Shown here: positions 1-5,694 of the stretch, piece by piece | How the letters are laid out: each line of letters starts with the position of its first letter | Position numbering within the stretch: the stretch's first letter is position 1 | NCBI GenBank assembly: GCA_031278675.1 | Contig: JAITJY010000396.1 | Coordinates: 1 to 5,695 of the forward strand | Direction: 5' to 3' | DNA length: 5,695 bases | Source of the DNA: Bifidobacteriaceae bacterium | GTDB taxonomy: Bacteria; Actinomycetota; Actinomycetes; Actinomycetales; WQXJ01 | The notes under the pieces: generated by a model | What the model was told of the DNA's origin: nothing | What the model saw: only the letters and a program-made list of their open reading frames with translations | The model's database searches: none | Translations under genes and position numbers: made by a program

Positions 1-1
1 G

Positions 2-871
2 CGCCATGCGGCTTTGCGGCGGCGCCAGGACGTCGAATACGCGCGTGAGGTGTTGTCCAGCGGGGCCGGCGCGGGGCTGGTCACGGCCGAGCAACTGGCT
101 GACCGGTTCGCGGCGGGCGGGCCGTCGTTGACGCTGACGGAACGCGCCGGTGCGGACCGGGCCTGGACTTACGGCCATATCGTGGTCGACGAAGCCCAGG
201 AATTGACCCCCATGGATTGGCGGGCGCTGCTGCGGCGCTGCCCCACGCGGTCGCTGACGATAGTCGGCGATGCGGGCCAGACCCGCTCCCCCGGCGCTAG
301 CGGGCGGTGGGAGGGTTCCCTTGATAAGGCGCTCGGCCGGGGACGGTGGCGTCTCGAAGAACTGAGCGTGAACTACCGGACACCGGGTGAGGTGGTCCGG
401 GCAGCTCAGAAGGTGGCCCGCGCCGCCGGTTTGCCCGTCGGCAATGATGTGGCCGCGCGGGAGGTTCGGGACGCGCTGGTGGTACGCACGGTCGATGACC
501 CGGTGGCTGAGGCGGTCCGGATAGCGCAGGCCCATTTGCCGCGTGGCGAAGTGGGGCGTGTGGCCCTGATCGCCACCGGCGCTGACCTGGCCGGCGTGCG
601 GGAGGCCGTCGCGGCCGGACCTTTGGCGGACAAGGTCGCCCGTCCGGACGAGAATCCGCTCGATTTCCCGTTGTCCATCCTGGACGCATCAGCGACCAAG
701 GGACTGGAGTTCGATGAGGTCATAATTGTTGGCCCGGATGCGATCCGGGCCTCGGCCGGCACCGAAACAGCCTTCGACCGGCGCACGGGCGCCGCCGATC
801 TCTACGTCGCCATGACCCGTCCCACCCGCCGTCTGTGGCTGCTCCGCCCGCGCGCGTCCGGAGGGAGCTGA
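2..871 (+). CDS. HelD/HelR-like superfamily 1 helicase-type ATPase, C-terminal part (5' end outside window)
   Basis: The frame is open from base 2 to the TGA at 869-871, giving 289 residues. The TTG at 14 is an internal leucine codon, not a start, because reading continues to the edge. UvrD-type superfamily 1 motifs appear in order (numbered from base 2): Walker B-like VVDEAQEL (61-68), GDAGQT motif III (89-94), NYRTPGEV motif IV (124-131), ATKGLEFDEVIIV motif V (231-243) and LYVAMTRPTRRL motif VI (267-278). The Walker A P-loop must lie upstream. HelD-family proteins are about 700-780 residues, so more than half is missing. In this family the ATPase binds RNA polymerase and removes stalled enzyme from DNA or nucleic acid; in actinobacteria HelR is linked to rifampicin tolerance. 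The ending just after motif VI fits HelD/HelR better than UvrD or PcrA, but a UvrD-like helicase cannot be excluded without the N-terminus. GC is much higher than in the block to the right. Confidence 0.85.
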   Translation, partial: RHAALRRRQDVEYAREVLSSGAGAGLVTAEQLADRFAAGGPSLTLTERAGADRAWTYGHIVVDEAQELTPMDWRALLRRCPTRSLTIVGDAGQTRSPGASGRWEGSLDKALGRGRWRLEELSVNYRTPGEVVRAAQKVARAAGLPVGNDVAAREVRDALVVRTVDDPVAEAVRIAQAHLPRGEVGRVALIATGADLAGVREAVAAGPLADKVARPDENPLDFPLSILDASATKGLEFDEVIIVGPDAIRASAGTETAFDRRTGAADLYVAMTRPTRRLWLLRPRASGGS

Positions 872-891
872 GGCGCCCAGCCCCCTCCGGA
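857..891. terminator. Hairpin between convergent genes, candidate bidirectional terminator
   Basis: TCCGGAGGG (857-865) pairs perfectly with CCCTCCGGA (883-891). After one mismatch (866/882), GCTG (867-870) pairs with CAGC (878-881), closing a 7-base loop. The structure covers the stop codon of the HelD-like gene and begins 16 bases beyond the stop of the dehydrogenase coming from the other side, so it could end both transcripts. No T-run follows on either strand, so it is not a canonical intrinsic terminator; actinobacterial terminators often lack one. Function is inferred from position and pairing only. Confidence 0.45.
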
Positions 892-907
892 TGTTGGCGA
901 ACGCCGG

Positions 908-1924
908 TCAGTCCATGACCACCACGGTCTTGACCGTGGCCTGCGGATCACCTCCGAGTTCTAGAGCATGCAACGCACGCTCGAAGGGAATCAGGTCGGA
1001 GACTATCTCACCGTATTTTGCGACATTCGCGATGATTGAGTCGGTTACCTCAAAAATCTCGGTGGGATAAGCCATCGACATGCGGATGTCGATTTCGCTG
1101 TTAAGGATCTTCTGGAAGTTGATTTCGACCGGTTTCTTGTGAACCCCCAGAACTGTCAGCACGGTGCGCGCTTTAGCGAGATTCAGTGCTGTCAGAATCA
1201 CCTCCGGGGCGCCGGCCGCGTCAAACCAGACGTCGGTGGCCGCGCGGCCCCCGCCGCCGAGTGCGTTCTTGCCCTCACCTTGCAGTTCAATGATCCGGGC
1301 CTCGACATCCTCTTTACCGAAATCGATCACCGAATCGGCGCCTACGCGCAGCGCCACTTCAAGGCGCCGGGGAATCAGATCAAGGACGGTGACGTGACTC
1401 ACCCCCCTCTCCTTCAGCCCGATGGTCACACCCAGGCCAATCGGTCCCGCACCGAACACCACAGCTTTGTCGCCGGCTTTGGCACCCGAACGGTTGATCC
1501 CATGCAACGCGACGGCCATCGGTTCATTGAGGGCCGCCACCTCCCAGGGGAGATCCGGCGGCACAATACGGAATTGGCGACCCAACTGGGCGTCCTTGAT
1601 CACGATATATTCAGACAGCCCGCCTTGGGCGCCGCCACCCCCCAACAGGCCGTCTACCAGGGCCGATGAGTCAACCACGACGTGGTCACCCACCGCGACC
1701 CCCGCGACCTGTGACCCGACCTCAACCACTTCCGCAGCGGGTTCATGACCCAACGGCGTGTGGCCCTGGCGGGGTGGGATGCCGCCCACGCGGGTGTAGA
1801 GGGAATCCGAGCCGCAAACGCCACACGCCCGCATCCGCAACAAGACATCTTTCGGTCCCGCCTCGGGACATTCGATATCGACCCAGGAATTAGTACCCGG
1901 GCCTGAAACAATGACGGATTTCAT
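908..1924 (-). CDS. Zinc-type medium-chain dehydrogenase (alcohol/polyol/threonine dehydrogenase-like), NAD-preferring
   Basis: This is a 338-residue cytoplasmic oxidoreductase of the medium-chain (MDR) superfamily, expected to interconvert a secondary alcohol and a ketone. Catalytic-zinc ligands are recognisable as Cys37 in CGVCGSD, His60-Glu61 in GHE and Glu134 in NEP, as in sorbitol and threonine dehydrogenases. The Rossmann motif GAGPIG lies at 158-163, and Asp182 at the end of the next strand predicts NAD rather than NADP. The usual four-cysteine structural-zinc lobe is absent: residues 86-105 have no cysteine and contain a glycine-rich stretch. The ATG at 1924 is chosen because the family N-terminus begins there and AAAGGAG sits 4 bases upstream. 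An ATG at 2008, overlapping the transporter stop, would add 28 residues with no family match. It is the last gene of the minus-strand block, 80 bp after the transporter. Substrate is unknown. Confidence 0.9.
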   Translation of the reverse strand: MKSVIVSGPGTNSWVDIECPEAGPKDVLLRMRACGVCGSDSLYTRVGGIPPRQGHTPLGHEPAAEVVEVGSQVAGVAVGDHVVVDSSALVDGLLGGGGAQGGLSEYIVIKDAQLGRQFRIVPPDLPWEVAALNEPMAVALHGINRSGAKAGDKAVVFGAGPIGLGVTIGLKERGVSHVTVLDLIPRRLEVALRVGADSVIDFGKEDVEARIIELQGEGKNALGGGGRAATDVWFDAAGAPEVILTALNLAKARTVLTVLGVHKKPVEINFQKILNSEIDIRMSMAYPTEIFEVTDSIIANVAKYGEIVSDLIPFERALHALELGGDPQATVKTVVVMD

Positions 1925-1928
1925 AGTG

Positions 1929-1935
1929 CTCCTTT
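1929..1935 (-). promoter_or_regulatory. Strong Shine-Dalgarno site for the medium-chain dehydrogenase
   Basis: Reading the minus strand, AAAGGAG is followed by 4 bases (CACT) and the ATG at 1924. This decides the start in favour of 1924 over the in-frame ATG at 2008. The spacing is a little short but the match to the anti-Shine-Dalgarno sequence is the best in the window. Confidence 0.75.
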
Positions 1936-1958
1936 CGTTCGGTCGACTTTCGTTCGGT
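1932..1958. repeat. 15-bp tandem duplication reaching into the ribosome-binding site
   Basis: On the plus strand CTTTCGTTCGGT occurs at 1932-1943 and again at 1947-1958, a 15-bp period. On the minus strand each copy reads ACCGAACGAAAG; the copy nearer the gene continues GAG and forms the Shine-Dalgarno site, while the upstream copy continues TCG. The duplication therefore leaves a degenerate second purine-rich site upstream of the real one. It may be a chance local duplication or a repeated binding site. Confidence 0.7.
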
Positions 1959-1998
1959 GGACCGAGCACCGCAAAGCCCAAAATCCGGTGCCCGGTCC
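1959..1998 (-). promoter_or_regulatory. Intercistronic hairpin between transporter and dehydrogenase genes
   Basis: Bases 1959-1971 pair with 1986-1998: thirteen positions with one mismatch (1965/1992) and a 14-base loop at 1972-1985. It lies 6 bases beyond the transporter stop and ends 34 bases before the dehydrogenase start. On the minus strand no U-run follows, so termination is unlikely; roles in mRNA stability, processing or translation control are possible. Bases 1964-1970 of one arm can alternatively pair with 1925-1931, which include part of the Shine-Dalgarno site. Only pairing was read; no folding energy was computed. Confidence 0.5.
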
Positions 1999-2004
1999 GG
2001 CGCC

Positions 2005-3453
2005 TCATTCAGCCTTGGCCGGTTCCTTCTCAGGGGTCGCCCCTTCTTTTGGCAAGGGACGCAGCAACAGACCGAGGAACAGCCCGATAACCGCCAAGAC
2101 CAGTGCCACGATCAAGCTCACGGTCAAGCCCTGCTCAAGCCCATACATGGCGATCAGCAATGTGTAGACAGCCATTCCGATACTTGAGCCAATGGTCATA
2201 CCAAGCTGGATGACAGAGTTGCCTTGAACCCGGATCTCGGCGGGCACCTGGATCTGCGGCGCCGCAGAGTTCATGGTGGTCGCCTGGATGTTGTAGATGC
2301 CCACCAGGAACATCAGGACGTAGACCAACCAAATGGACGCTGTCGGCTTCAGCAACAACAAGAACGCCACCGTGACTGCGAGGCGGACCAGGGTTCCAAG
2401 CAACAGCACGCCACGGGCACTGCCTGTCTTACCAATCCACTTCCCGAAAATAGGACCGAGGACCAGACCAACCAAGCTGGTCGCAGCGATGGTCAGCGCC
2501 GCTTGGGTGGCCGTACCCTTCATCACCAGCAGCACATAACTGGGCACAAAGAAATACAGCGCCATGGCTGACGCCATCAATGTGATATTGCAGCCCGTGA
2601 GCACCGCGACGTTGCGGTTCTTCAGCGCCCCAATTGGCACAATCGCTTTGTCGCCCTTCTTCTTCAAAACCATGACGAACACAACAAGTCCGACCACAGA
2701 AGCGGCGATCAACAAGTTCGAGCCGATTTGCCCGAAGGGCAAGAAGGCGCTCCCGGACGCGGATGCGCCCATGGACAGCACCAGGATGATGCTCCCCAGG
2801 AACAACACAAATGCCAGGCAGCCCAGGAAGTCGAACTTGCCGGTATCGCGGGCCATTGGCGCGGCATCGGCGGCACTGACTTTAACTCCAAAGAACACCA
2901 TGGCTGCGGCGATCATCATCGGCGGCCACAACGCGTGGCACGCCATCCGCCAACCGAAGTTGTCGATCAGCAAACCGGTCACAACGGGTCCAGCCAGGGT
3001 GCCGACTGCGGACATGGTCGCCACCGTGCCGAGCAGCACGCCGGCGCGTTCTGGCGGGTACATGTCGCGGATCATGGTGTAGCTGATGACATAGACACCG
3101 GCACTGGTGAATGCCCAAAACAGGCTGGTCACAATGATCACTGGCATGTTGGGGGCCAACGCCCGGGCAAAGCACACCAGCGCGCCAACCACCAACGACG
3201 CCGTCAACAAGGTGCGCTTCCCGGCCGGGTACCTGGCTCCCAACCAGCCGAACAACGGCATGGTCAGCACGGTGATCGCGCCGCCCAGCGTGGACGCAAG
3301 CGGGTAGAGTTCCTGCCCTCCTACGTCTGCCACCGCAGCAGGCAAAACTGTTGACAGCCCGCTCGATTGGAACAGCGCCACGACCATTGCCGCACAAATA
3401 CCAAGGAACGTCATCAGTTTCTTACTTGATGGCGCCTTCTCGAATGGGTTCAT
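2005..3453 (-). CDS. Major facilitator superfamily transporter, 14-helix DHA2 (EmrB/QacA) type
   Basis: This is a 482-residue polytopic inner-membrane protein with about fourteen hydrophobic segments, roughly at 13-35, 50-70, 80-98, 104-126, 137-160, 172-192, 207-228, 243-264, 284-306, 316-338, 347-368, 373-393, 413-435 and 443-464. The loop after helix 2, GWLGARYPAGKR (69-80), matches MFS motif A. MIRDMYPPERAG (127-138) after helix 4 carries the motif B arginine region, and GTLAGPVVTG (151-160) in helix 5 is motif C, typical of proton-coupled antiporters. Fourteen helices and a length near 480 fit DHA2 drug:H+ antiporters. Family members mostly export drugs or metabolites, but some sit in catabolic clusters, so direction and substrate are open. 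The tail after residue 465 is charged and Pro/Lys/Glu-rich, probably cytoplasmic. The ATG at 3453 has only a weak GAGAA upstream. The gene follows a 211-bp gap rich in inverted repeats, so it may be expressed separately from the SDR genes. Confidence 0.92.
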   Translation of the reverse strand: MNPFEKAPSSKKLMTFLGICAAMVVALFQSSGLSTVLPAAVADVGGQELYPLASTLGGAITVLTMPLFGWLGARYPAGKRTLLTASLVVGALVCFARALAPNMPVIIVTSLFWAFTSAGVYVISYTMIRDMYPPERAGVLLGTVATMSAVGTLAGPVVTGLLIDNFGWRMACHALWPPMMIAAAMVFFGVKVSAADAAPMARDTGKFDFLGCLAFVLFLGSIILVLSMGASASGSAFLPFGQIGSNLLIAASVVGLVVFVMVLKKKGDKAIVPIGALKNRNVAVLTGCNITLMASAMALYFFVPSYVLLVMKGTATQAALTIAATSLVGLVLGPIFGKWIGKTGSARGVLLLGTLVRLAVTVAFLLLLKPTASIWLVYVLMFLVGIYNIQATTMNSAAPQIQVPAEIRVQGNSVIQLGMTIGSSIGMAVYTLLIAMYGLEQGLTVSLIVALVLAVIGLFLGLLLRPLPKEGATPEKEPAKAE

Positions 3454-3473
3454 GCATTTCTCGCTTTCTTTTG

Positions 3474-3493
3474 AGCGCCGGGTTTAGGGCGCT
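3474..3493 (-). promoter_or_regulatory. Small hairpin in the transporter mRNA leader
   Basis: AGCGCC (3474-3479) and GGCGCT (3488-3493) form a perfect 6-bp stem with an 8-base loop, 20 bases upstream of the transporter ATG. On the minus strand it is followed by a purine-rich stretch containing AAAAGAAAG before the weak ribosome-binding region. It may influence translation, but so short a stem in GC-rich sequence can arise by chance. Confidence 0.3.
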
Positions 3494-3508
3494 TCGGTTT
3501 ACAGGCAA

Positions 3509-3560
3509 GGACGATGCCGCCCACGCCGGTTAGCGCCGGACGTCGCGGGCGGCATCGTCC
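3509..3560. terminator. Perfect 14-bp inverted repeat, candidate terminator or attenuator
   Basis: GGACGATGCCGCCC (3509-3522) is the exact reverse complement of 3547-3560, with a 24-base GC-rich loop. It sits between the SDR-B stop (3665) and the transporter ATG (3453). Minus-strand RNA continues into UUGCCUGU after the stem, so there is no true U-tract. The perfect arms make chance unlikely. A Rho-independent-like terminator, an attenuator ahead of the transporter, or an intergenic repeat element are all compatible. Confidence 0.5.
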
Positions 3561-3594
3561 AAAATTGCTACCGCCGGACAAACTGCGGGGCTTT

Positions 3595-3631
3595 GCCGGT
3601 TGCCTCGCCTGGCGGCGAGGCAACAACCGGC
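3595..3631. terminator. Second strong inverted repeat just downstream of SDR-B
   Basis: GTTGCCTCGCC (3599-3609) pairs perfectly with GGCGAGGCAAC (3614-3624) around the 4-base loop TGGC (3610-3613). Beyond it, GCCG (3595-3598) can pair with CGGC (3628-3631) across a 3-base bulge. It begins 33 bases past the SDR-B stop in the direction of transcription, a natural terminator position, but no U-run follows. The symmetric core could equally be a regulator operator. Confidence 0.5.
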
Positions 3632-3664
3632 GCCTACGGCGGCTTCAAGACGGTTAATGCTCAG

Positions 3665-4432
3665 TCACGCGAGCAGTTGCAGGCCACCACAGATGCCTAT
3701 CATCTGCCCATTGAGGTAATGCGCCCCTTCGCTCGCGATGAACGAAACGATCGGGGATGCGTCCTTGTAGGGCTCGCCCATGTAACGCACCGGGCTCATC
3801 GCCGCCACACCTTCTTCGGCCCGTTTACTTTGCTCGTTGGTGCCGAAATGGTCATTCTTTGTCACCGGGAAGATGCAGTTCGTGGTGATACCGTATCTGC
3901 CCCATTCCACTGCCGCTTTGCGCGTCAGAGTCATGACCGAGGCTTTCGCCATGGCATAGGCGGTGAACCCGGTCGTGGCAGAGACCGCAGAACCCGAGGC
4001 GCAAGTCACAATGCGCCCGTAATTGCGTTCTTTCATGTGCGGGAAGCAGAGCTGCATCAACAACATGGTGTAGAGCGGACCGGTCCGGTAGCTCTCCAAG
4101 GCCAGTTTGGGCGTAGTGTCTGCCAAGTAGGCTGGGACACCCAAATTACCCTGAGCGATCGCGGCCAGAATATCAATCTGCCCAAATTCCGAAAAAGCAC
4201 GCTCTACCAGCGCCTCGAGATCTTCTTCTTTATCGATATCGCATTGGACCGGAATGATCTTACCGGTAAAGCCGCGGCTGCGGGCGTCCTCGGCCAACTC
4301 TTCTAGTTTGTTGAGCCGCCGCGCCGCCGCCACCACATCAGCGCCGTCTTCCGCGAAGCGTAGTGCACAGCCGTAACCTAGACCGGAACTAGCGCCGACA
4401 AGAATGGCCTTACGGCCTTCCAATATTCCCAT
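3665..4432 (-). CDS. Short-chain dehydrogenase/reductase, divergent classical type, probably NADP-binding (SDR-B)
   Basis: This 255-residue cytoplasmic oxidoreductase has normal classical-SDR length. The cofactor loop GASSGLG (13-19) is intact, with Val12 where Thr is usual. ARR near 37-39 after the second strand suggests NADP(H). The catalytic Ser146, Tyr159 and Lys163 (YAMAK) have correct spacing. Other class motifs are altered: the NNAG position reads AIAQ (91-94), the usual catalytic Asn aligns with Tyr115, and the PG after the sixth strand is PV (189-190). Such changes point to a divergent subfamily with a reshaped active site; activity remains plausible because the triad is kept. The ATG at 4432 is chosen for AAAGG 9 bases upstream and the family-like MGILEGRKAILVGAS start. 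A GTG at 4501 would overlap SDR-A by 16 bases and add 23 atypical residues. It lies 53 bp after SDR-A, probably cotranscribed. Substrate unknown. Confidence 0.9.
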   Translation of the reverse strand: MGILEGRKAILVGASSGLGYGCALRFAEDGADVVAAARRLNKLEELAEDARSRGFTGKIIPVQCDIDKEEDLEALVERAFSEFGQIDILAAIAQGNLGVPAYLADTTPKLALESYRTGPLYTMLLMQLCFPHMKERNYGRIVTCASGSAVSATTGFTAYAMAKASVMTLTRKAAVEWGRYGITTNCIFPVTKNDHFGTNEQSKRAEEGVAAMSPVRYMGEPYKDASPIVSFIASEGAHYLNGQMIGICGGLQLLA

Positions 4433-4441
4433 TACATTTGA

Positions 4442-4446
4442 CCTTT
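4442..4446 (-). promoter_or_regulatory. Shine-Dalgarno site for SDR-B
   Basis: Minus-strand AAAGG (within GAGAAAGG) lies 9 bases before the ATG at 4432 and supports that start over the GTG at 4501. An out-of-frame ATG followed directly by TAA sits at 4437-4432, overlapping the true start; it is probably incidental. Confidence 0.55.
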
Positions 4447-4485
4447 CTCGTATTACTTGGTTAGGGATATCTTGACCTGATGTGC

Positions 4486-5358
4486 TCAGACAAAGCCCCA
4501 CATGGCTGGATTATTCGCCCACTCGCGGGTTCCCGGCAATGGCTTGGCCGGGTCATAACCGGGGCTGGTGGGGACTTCGGTGAATGCTGCTACCATGCGC
4601 ATGCAGCGGTCCTCGAAGAATTTGCGGTATTCGCCGTGTGTTAGGATATATAGCTTGTTGTTATTAATGGCATCAACCACCATTGCAGCCGTCACTGCCG
4701 GGTCAAGACCAGGCATTGTTTCGGTGAGCCGGTCGTTGCTTATGCCGTCCCGTTTTGCCGCATTGGACGCGAGTCGCGTGGCCGTCATCCCAGGGAACAG
4801 CACCGAGACCCCAACGCCGTAGAAGGACAACTCGTCACGGACAGCCTCACTGAGCCCAACGACCCCGCATTTTGAGGCCGAATAGGCGGCCACGCCGGCC
4901 GTTGGGATCAAACCTTGGGTTGAAGAGGTGTTGACGATGTGTCCCAACCGGCGTTCGCGCATGTCACGACCGAAGGTCATGATCCCATAGGCGATCCCGG
5001 TCAAACTGATGTCGATCATCCGGTCCCACTGGTCGAACGGATAGTCCACCAGGCCGCGTTCCGGCATGGGAACGGCGGGGTTGTCCATGATGCCGGCGCA
5101 GTTGATCAGCACACTGACGGGACCCAGCTTCTGTTCGACGGCAGCTTTGGCGTCCCTCCATGCTTCGGCGTCACGGACATCGAGTCTGACGTCCATCGCC
5201 TCACCCGGGAACCCATCCAACGCGCTGGCGAGCCGACTTTGGTCGACATCAGCCATTGCGACTTTGCATCCTTCGGTGGCGAGCCGCCGGGCGATCGCGT
5301 GACCAATGCCACTTGCGCCGCCCGTCACAAACGCGGTTTTGCCTTTGAAATCGAACAT
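4486..5358 (-). CDS. Classical NAD-type short-chain dehydrogenase/reductase with C-terminal extension (SDR-A)
   Basis: This is a 290-residue cytoplasmic SDR, expected to oxidise a hydroxyl or reduce a ketone on a small molecule. It carries TGGASGIG (12-19), Asp37 at the end of the second strand (favouring NAD over NADP), Asp60 in the LDV motif, NCAG (86-89), Ser146, and Tyr159/Lys163 in YSASK. PG (189-190) is followed by the substrate loop containing TATRLASN. The catalytic-Asn position is Ser118. About 40 C-terminal residues extend past the usual fold, rich in Pro and Trp and ending WGFV, and probably cover the active site or mediate oligomer contacts. The ATG at 5358 has AGAAGGG 7 bases upstream, overlapping the end of the VOC gene 12 bp away, so the two are probably translated together. 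Hydroxysteroid and other cyclic-alcohol dehydrogenases share this architecture, but the specific substrate cannot be read from the sequence. Confidence 0.92.
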   Translation of the reverse strand: MFDFKGKTAFVTGGASGIGHAIARRLATEGCKVAMADVDQSRLASALDGFPGEAMDVRLDVRDAEAWRDAKAAVEQKLGPVSVLINCAGIMDNPAVPMPERGLVDYPFDQWDRMIDISLTGIAYGIMTFGRDMRERRLGHIVNTSSTQGLIPTAGVAAYSASKCGVVGLSEAVRDELSFYGVGVSVLFPGMTATRLASNAAKRDGISNDRLTETMPGLDPAVTAAMVVDAINNNKLYILTHGEYRKFFEDRCMRMVAAFTEVPTSPGYDPAKPLPGTREWANNPAMWGFV

Positions 5359-5365
5359 ACCGTTG

Positions 5366-5372
5366 CCCTTCT
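5366..5372 (-). promoter_or_regulatory. Shine-Dalgarno site for SDR-A overlapping the VOC stop codon
   Basis: Minus-strand AGAAGGG lies 7 bases before the SDR-A ATG and shares bases with the TAG stop of the VOC gene (5373-5371). Ribosomes finishing the VOC protein would be at the SDR-A initiation site, which suggests translational coupling. Confidence 0.65.
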
Positions 5373-5694
5373 AGTCGAAGTAGAGGTCTTCTGTGCCGTC
5401 GTTGCCGTAGATCCTGACCCACGCTTTTTCGGCTTCTGGGTCGCTACCTTGGACGTAGCCCGCCGGCGGCGGGACCATGAATTCGATGTCAATTTCGAGT
5501 TCCGGATGCCGCATCCAGATTTCTTGGCAGTTGTATATGCTCATCTGGCCAGTCAGAATGAAGCCGTTCTTCTGCGCCACCGCAATCGCGGCATCGCCGT
5601 CCGGTACTAGCAGATCGACGGAATAAAGACCCAGCGGGGCGTCTTTCATGAGCCGTGCGGACCCGATCTCCGGATCGGTGATCTGAATGTATTC
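5371..5694 (-). CDS. VOC superfamily protein (glyoxalase/epimerase/dioxygenase fold), C-terminal part (5' end outside window)
   Basis: The frame is open to the right edge and gives 107 residues; the ATG at 5649 is probably internal, because the preceding codons (EYIQITDPEIGSARL) continue a VOC-like fold. The first stretch resembles the last strand of one beta-alpha-beta3 module. A second module follows: strand LGLYSVDLLVPD (21-32), helix GDAAIAVAQKNGF (33-45), strands ILTGQMSIYN and EIWMRH, and the final strand LEIDIEFMVPP (66-76), whose Glu71 sits at the usual metal-ligand position. Where a His ligand is common in the first strand the aligned residue is Ser25, so metal may bind mainly through the other module. 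VOC enzymes include glyoxalases, methylmalonyl-CoA epimerase, racemases, extradiol dioxygenases and antibiotic-binding proteins; the fragment does not decide among them. It is the first visible gene of the minus-strand block, 12 bp before SDR-A. Confidence 0.7.
   Translation of the reverse strand, partial: EYIQITDPEIGSARLMKDAPLGLYSVDLLVPDGDAAIAVAQKNGFILTGQMSIYNCQEIWMRHPELEIDIEFMVPPPAGYVQGSDPEAEKAWVRIYGNDGTEDLYFD

Noticed and set aside
14..16. TTG as start of the HelD-like gene
   Set aside because: The frame stays open to the window edge and the P-loop half of the protein is missing, so this is an internal leucine codon.
2564..3354. Overlapping plus-strand open frames opposite the transporter
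   Set aside because: Two frames overlap each other antisense to a well-supported membrane protein; neither shows a start site or recognisable domain.
3487..3508. Possible promoter for the transporter (TTGCCT, 16 bases, TAAACC on the minus strand)
   Set aside because: The -10 match is poor and actinobacterial promoters vary too much to support a call from this alone.
3509..3631. Miniature transposable element or CRISPR-like array
   Set aside because: The two inverted repeats differ from each other, no flanking target duplication is seen, and there is no regular repeat-spacer pattern.
3593..4306. Long open frame on the plus strand (237 codons)
   Set aside because: It lies antisense to SDR-B, whose motifs and ribosome-binding site are clear; the plus-strand translation shows no family motif and is composition-driven.
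4438..4478. Seven-base direct repeat TTGACCT at 4438-4444 and 4472-4478
   Set aside because: Short enough to be chance, and the proximal copy overlaps the ribosome-binding site of SDR-B.
4433..4501. GTG at 4501 as SDR-B start
   Set aside because: The extension has no SDR resemblance and the canonical N-terminus with a Shine-Dalgarno site begins at 4432.
4939..5610. Plus-strand open frame of 223 codons
   Set aside because: It runs antisense across SDR-A and the VOC gene, both supported by motifs; the translation resembles no known family.
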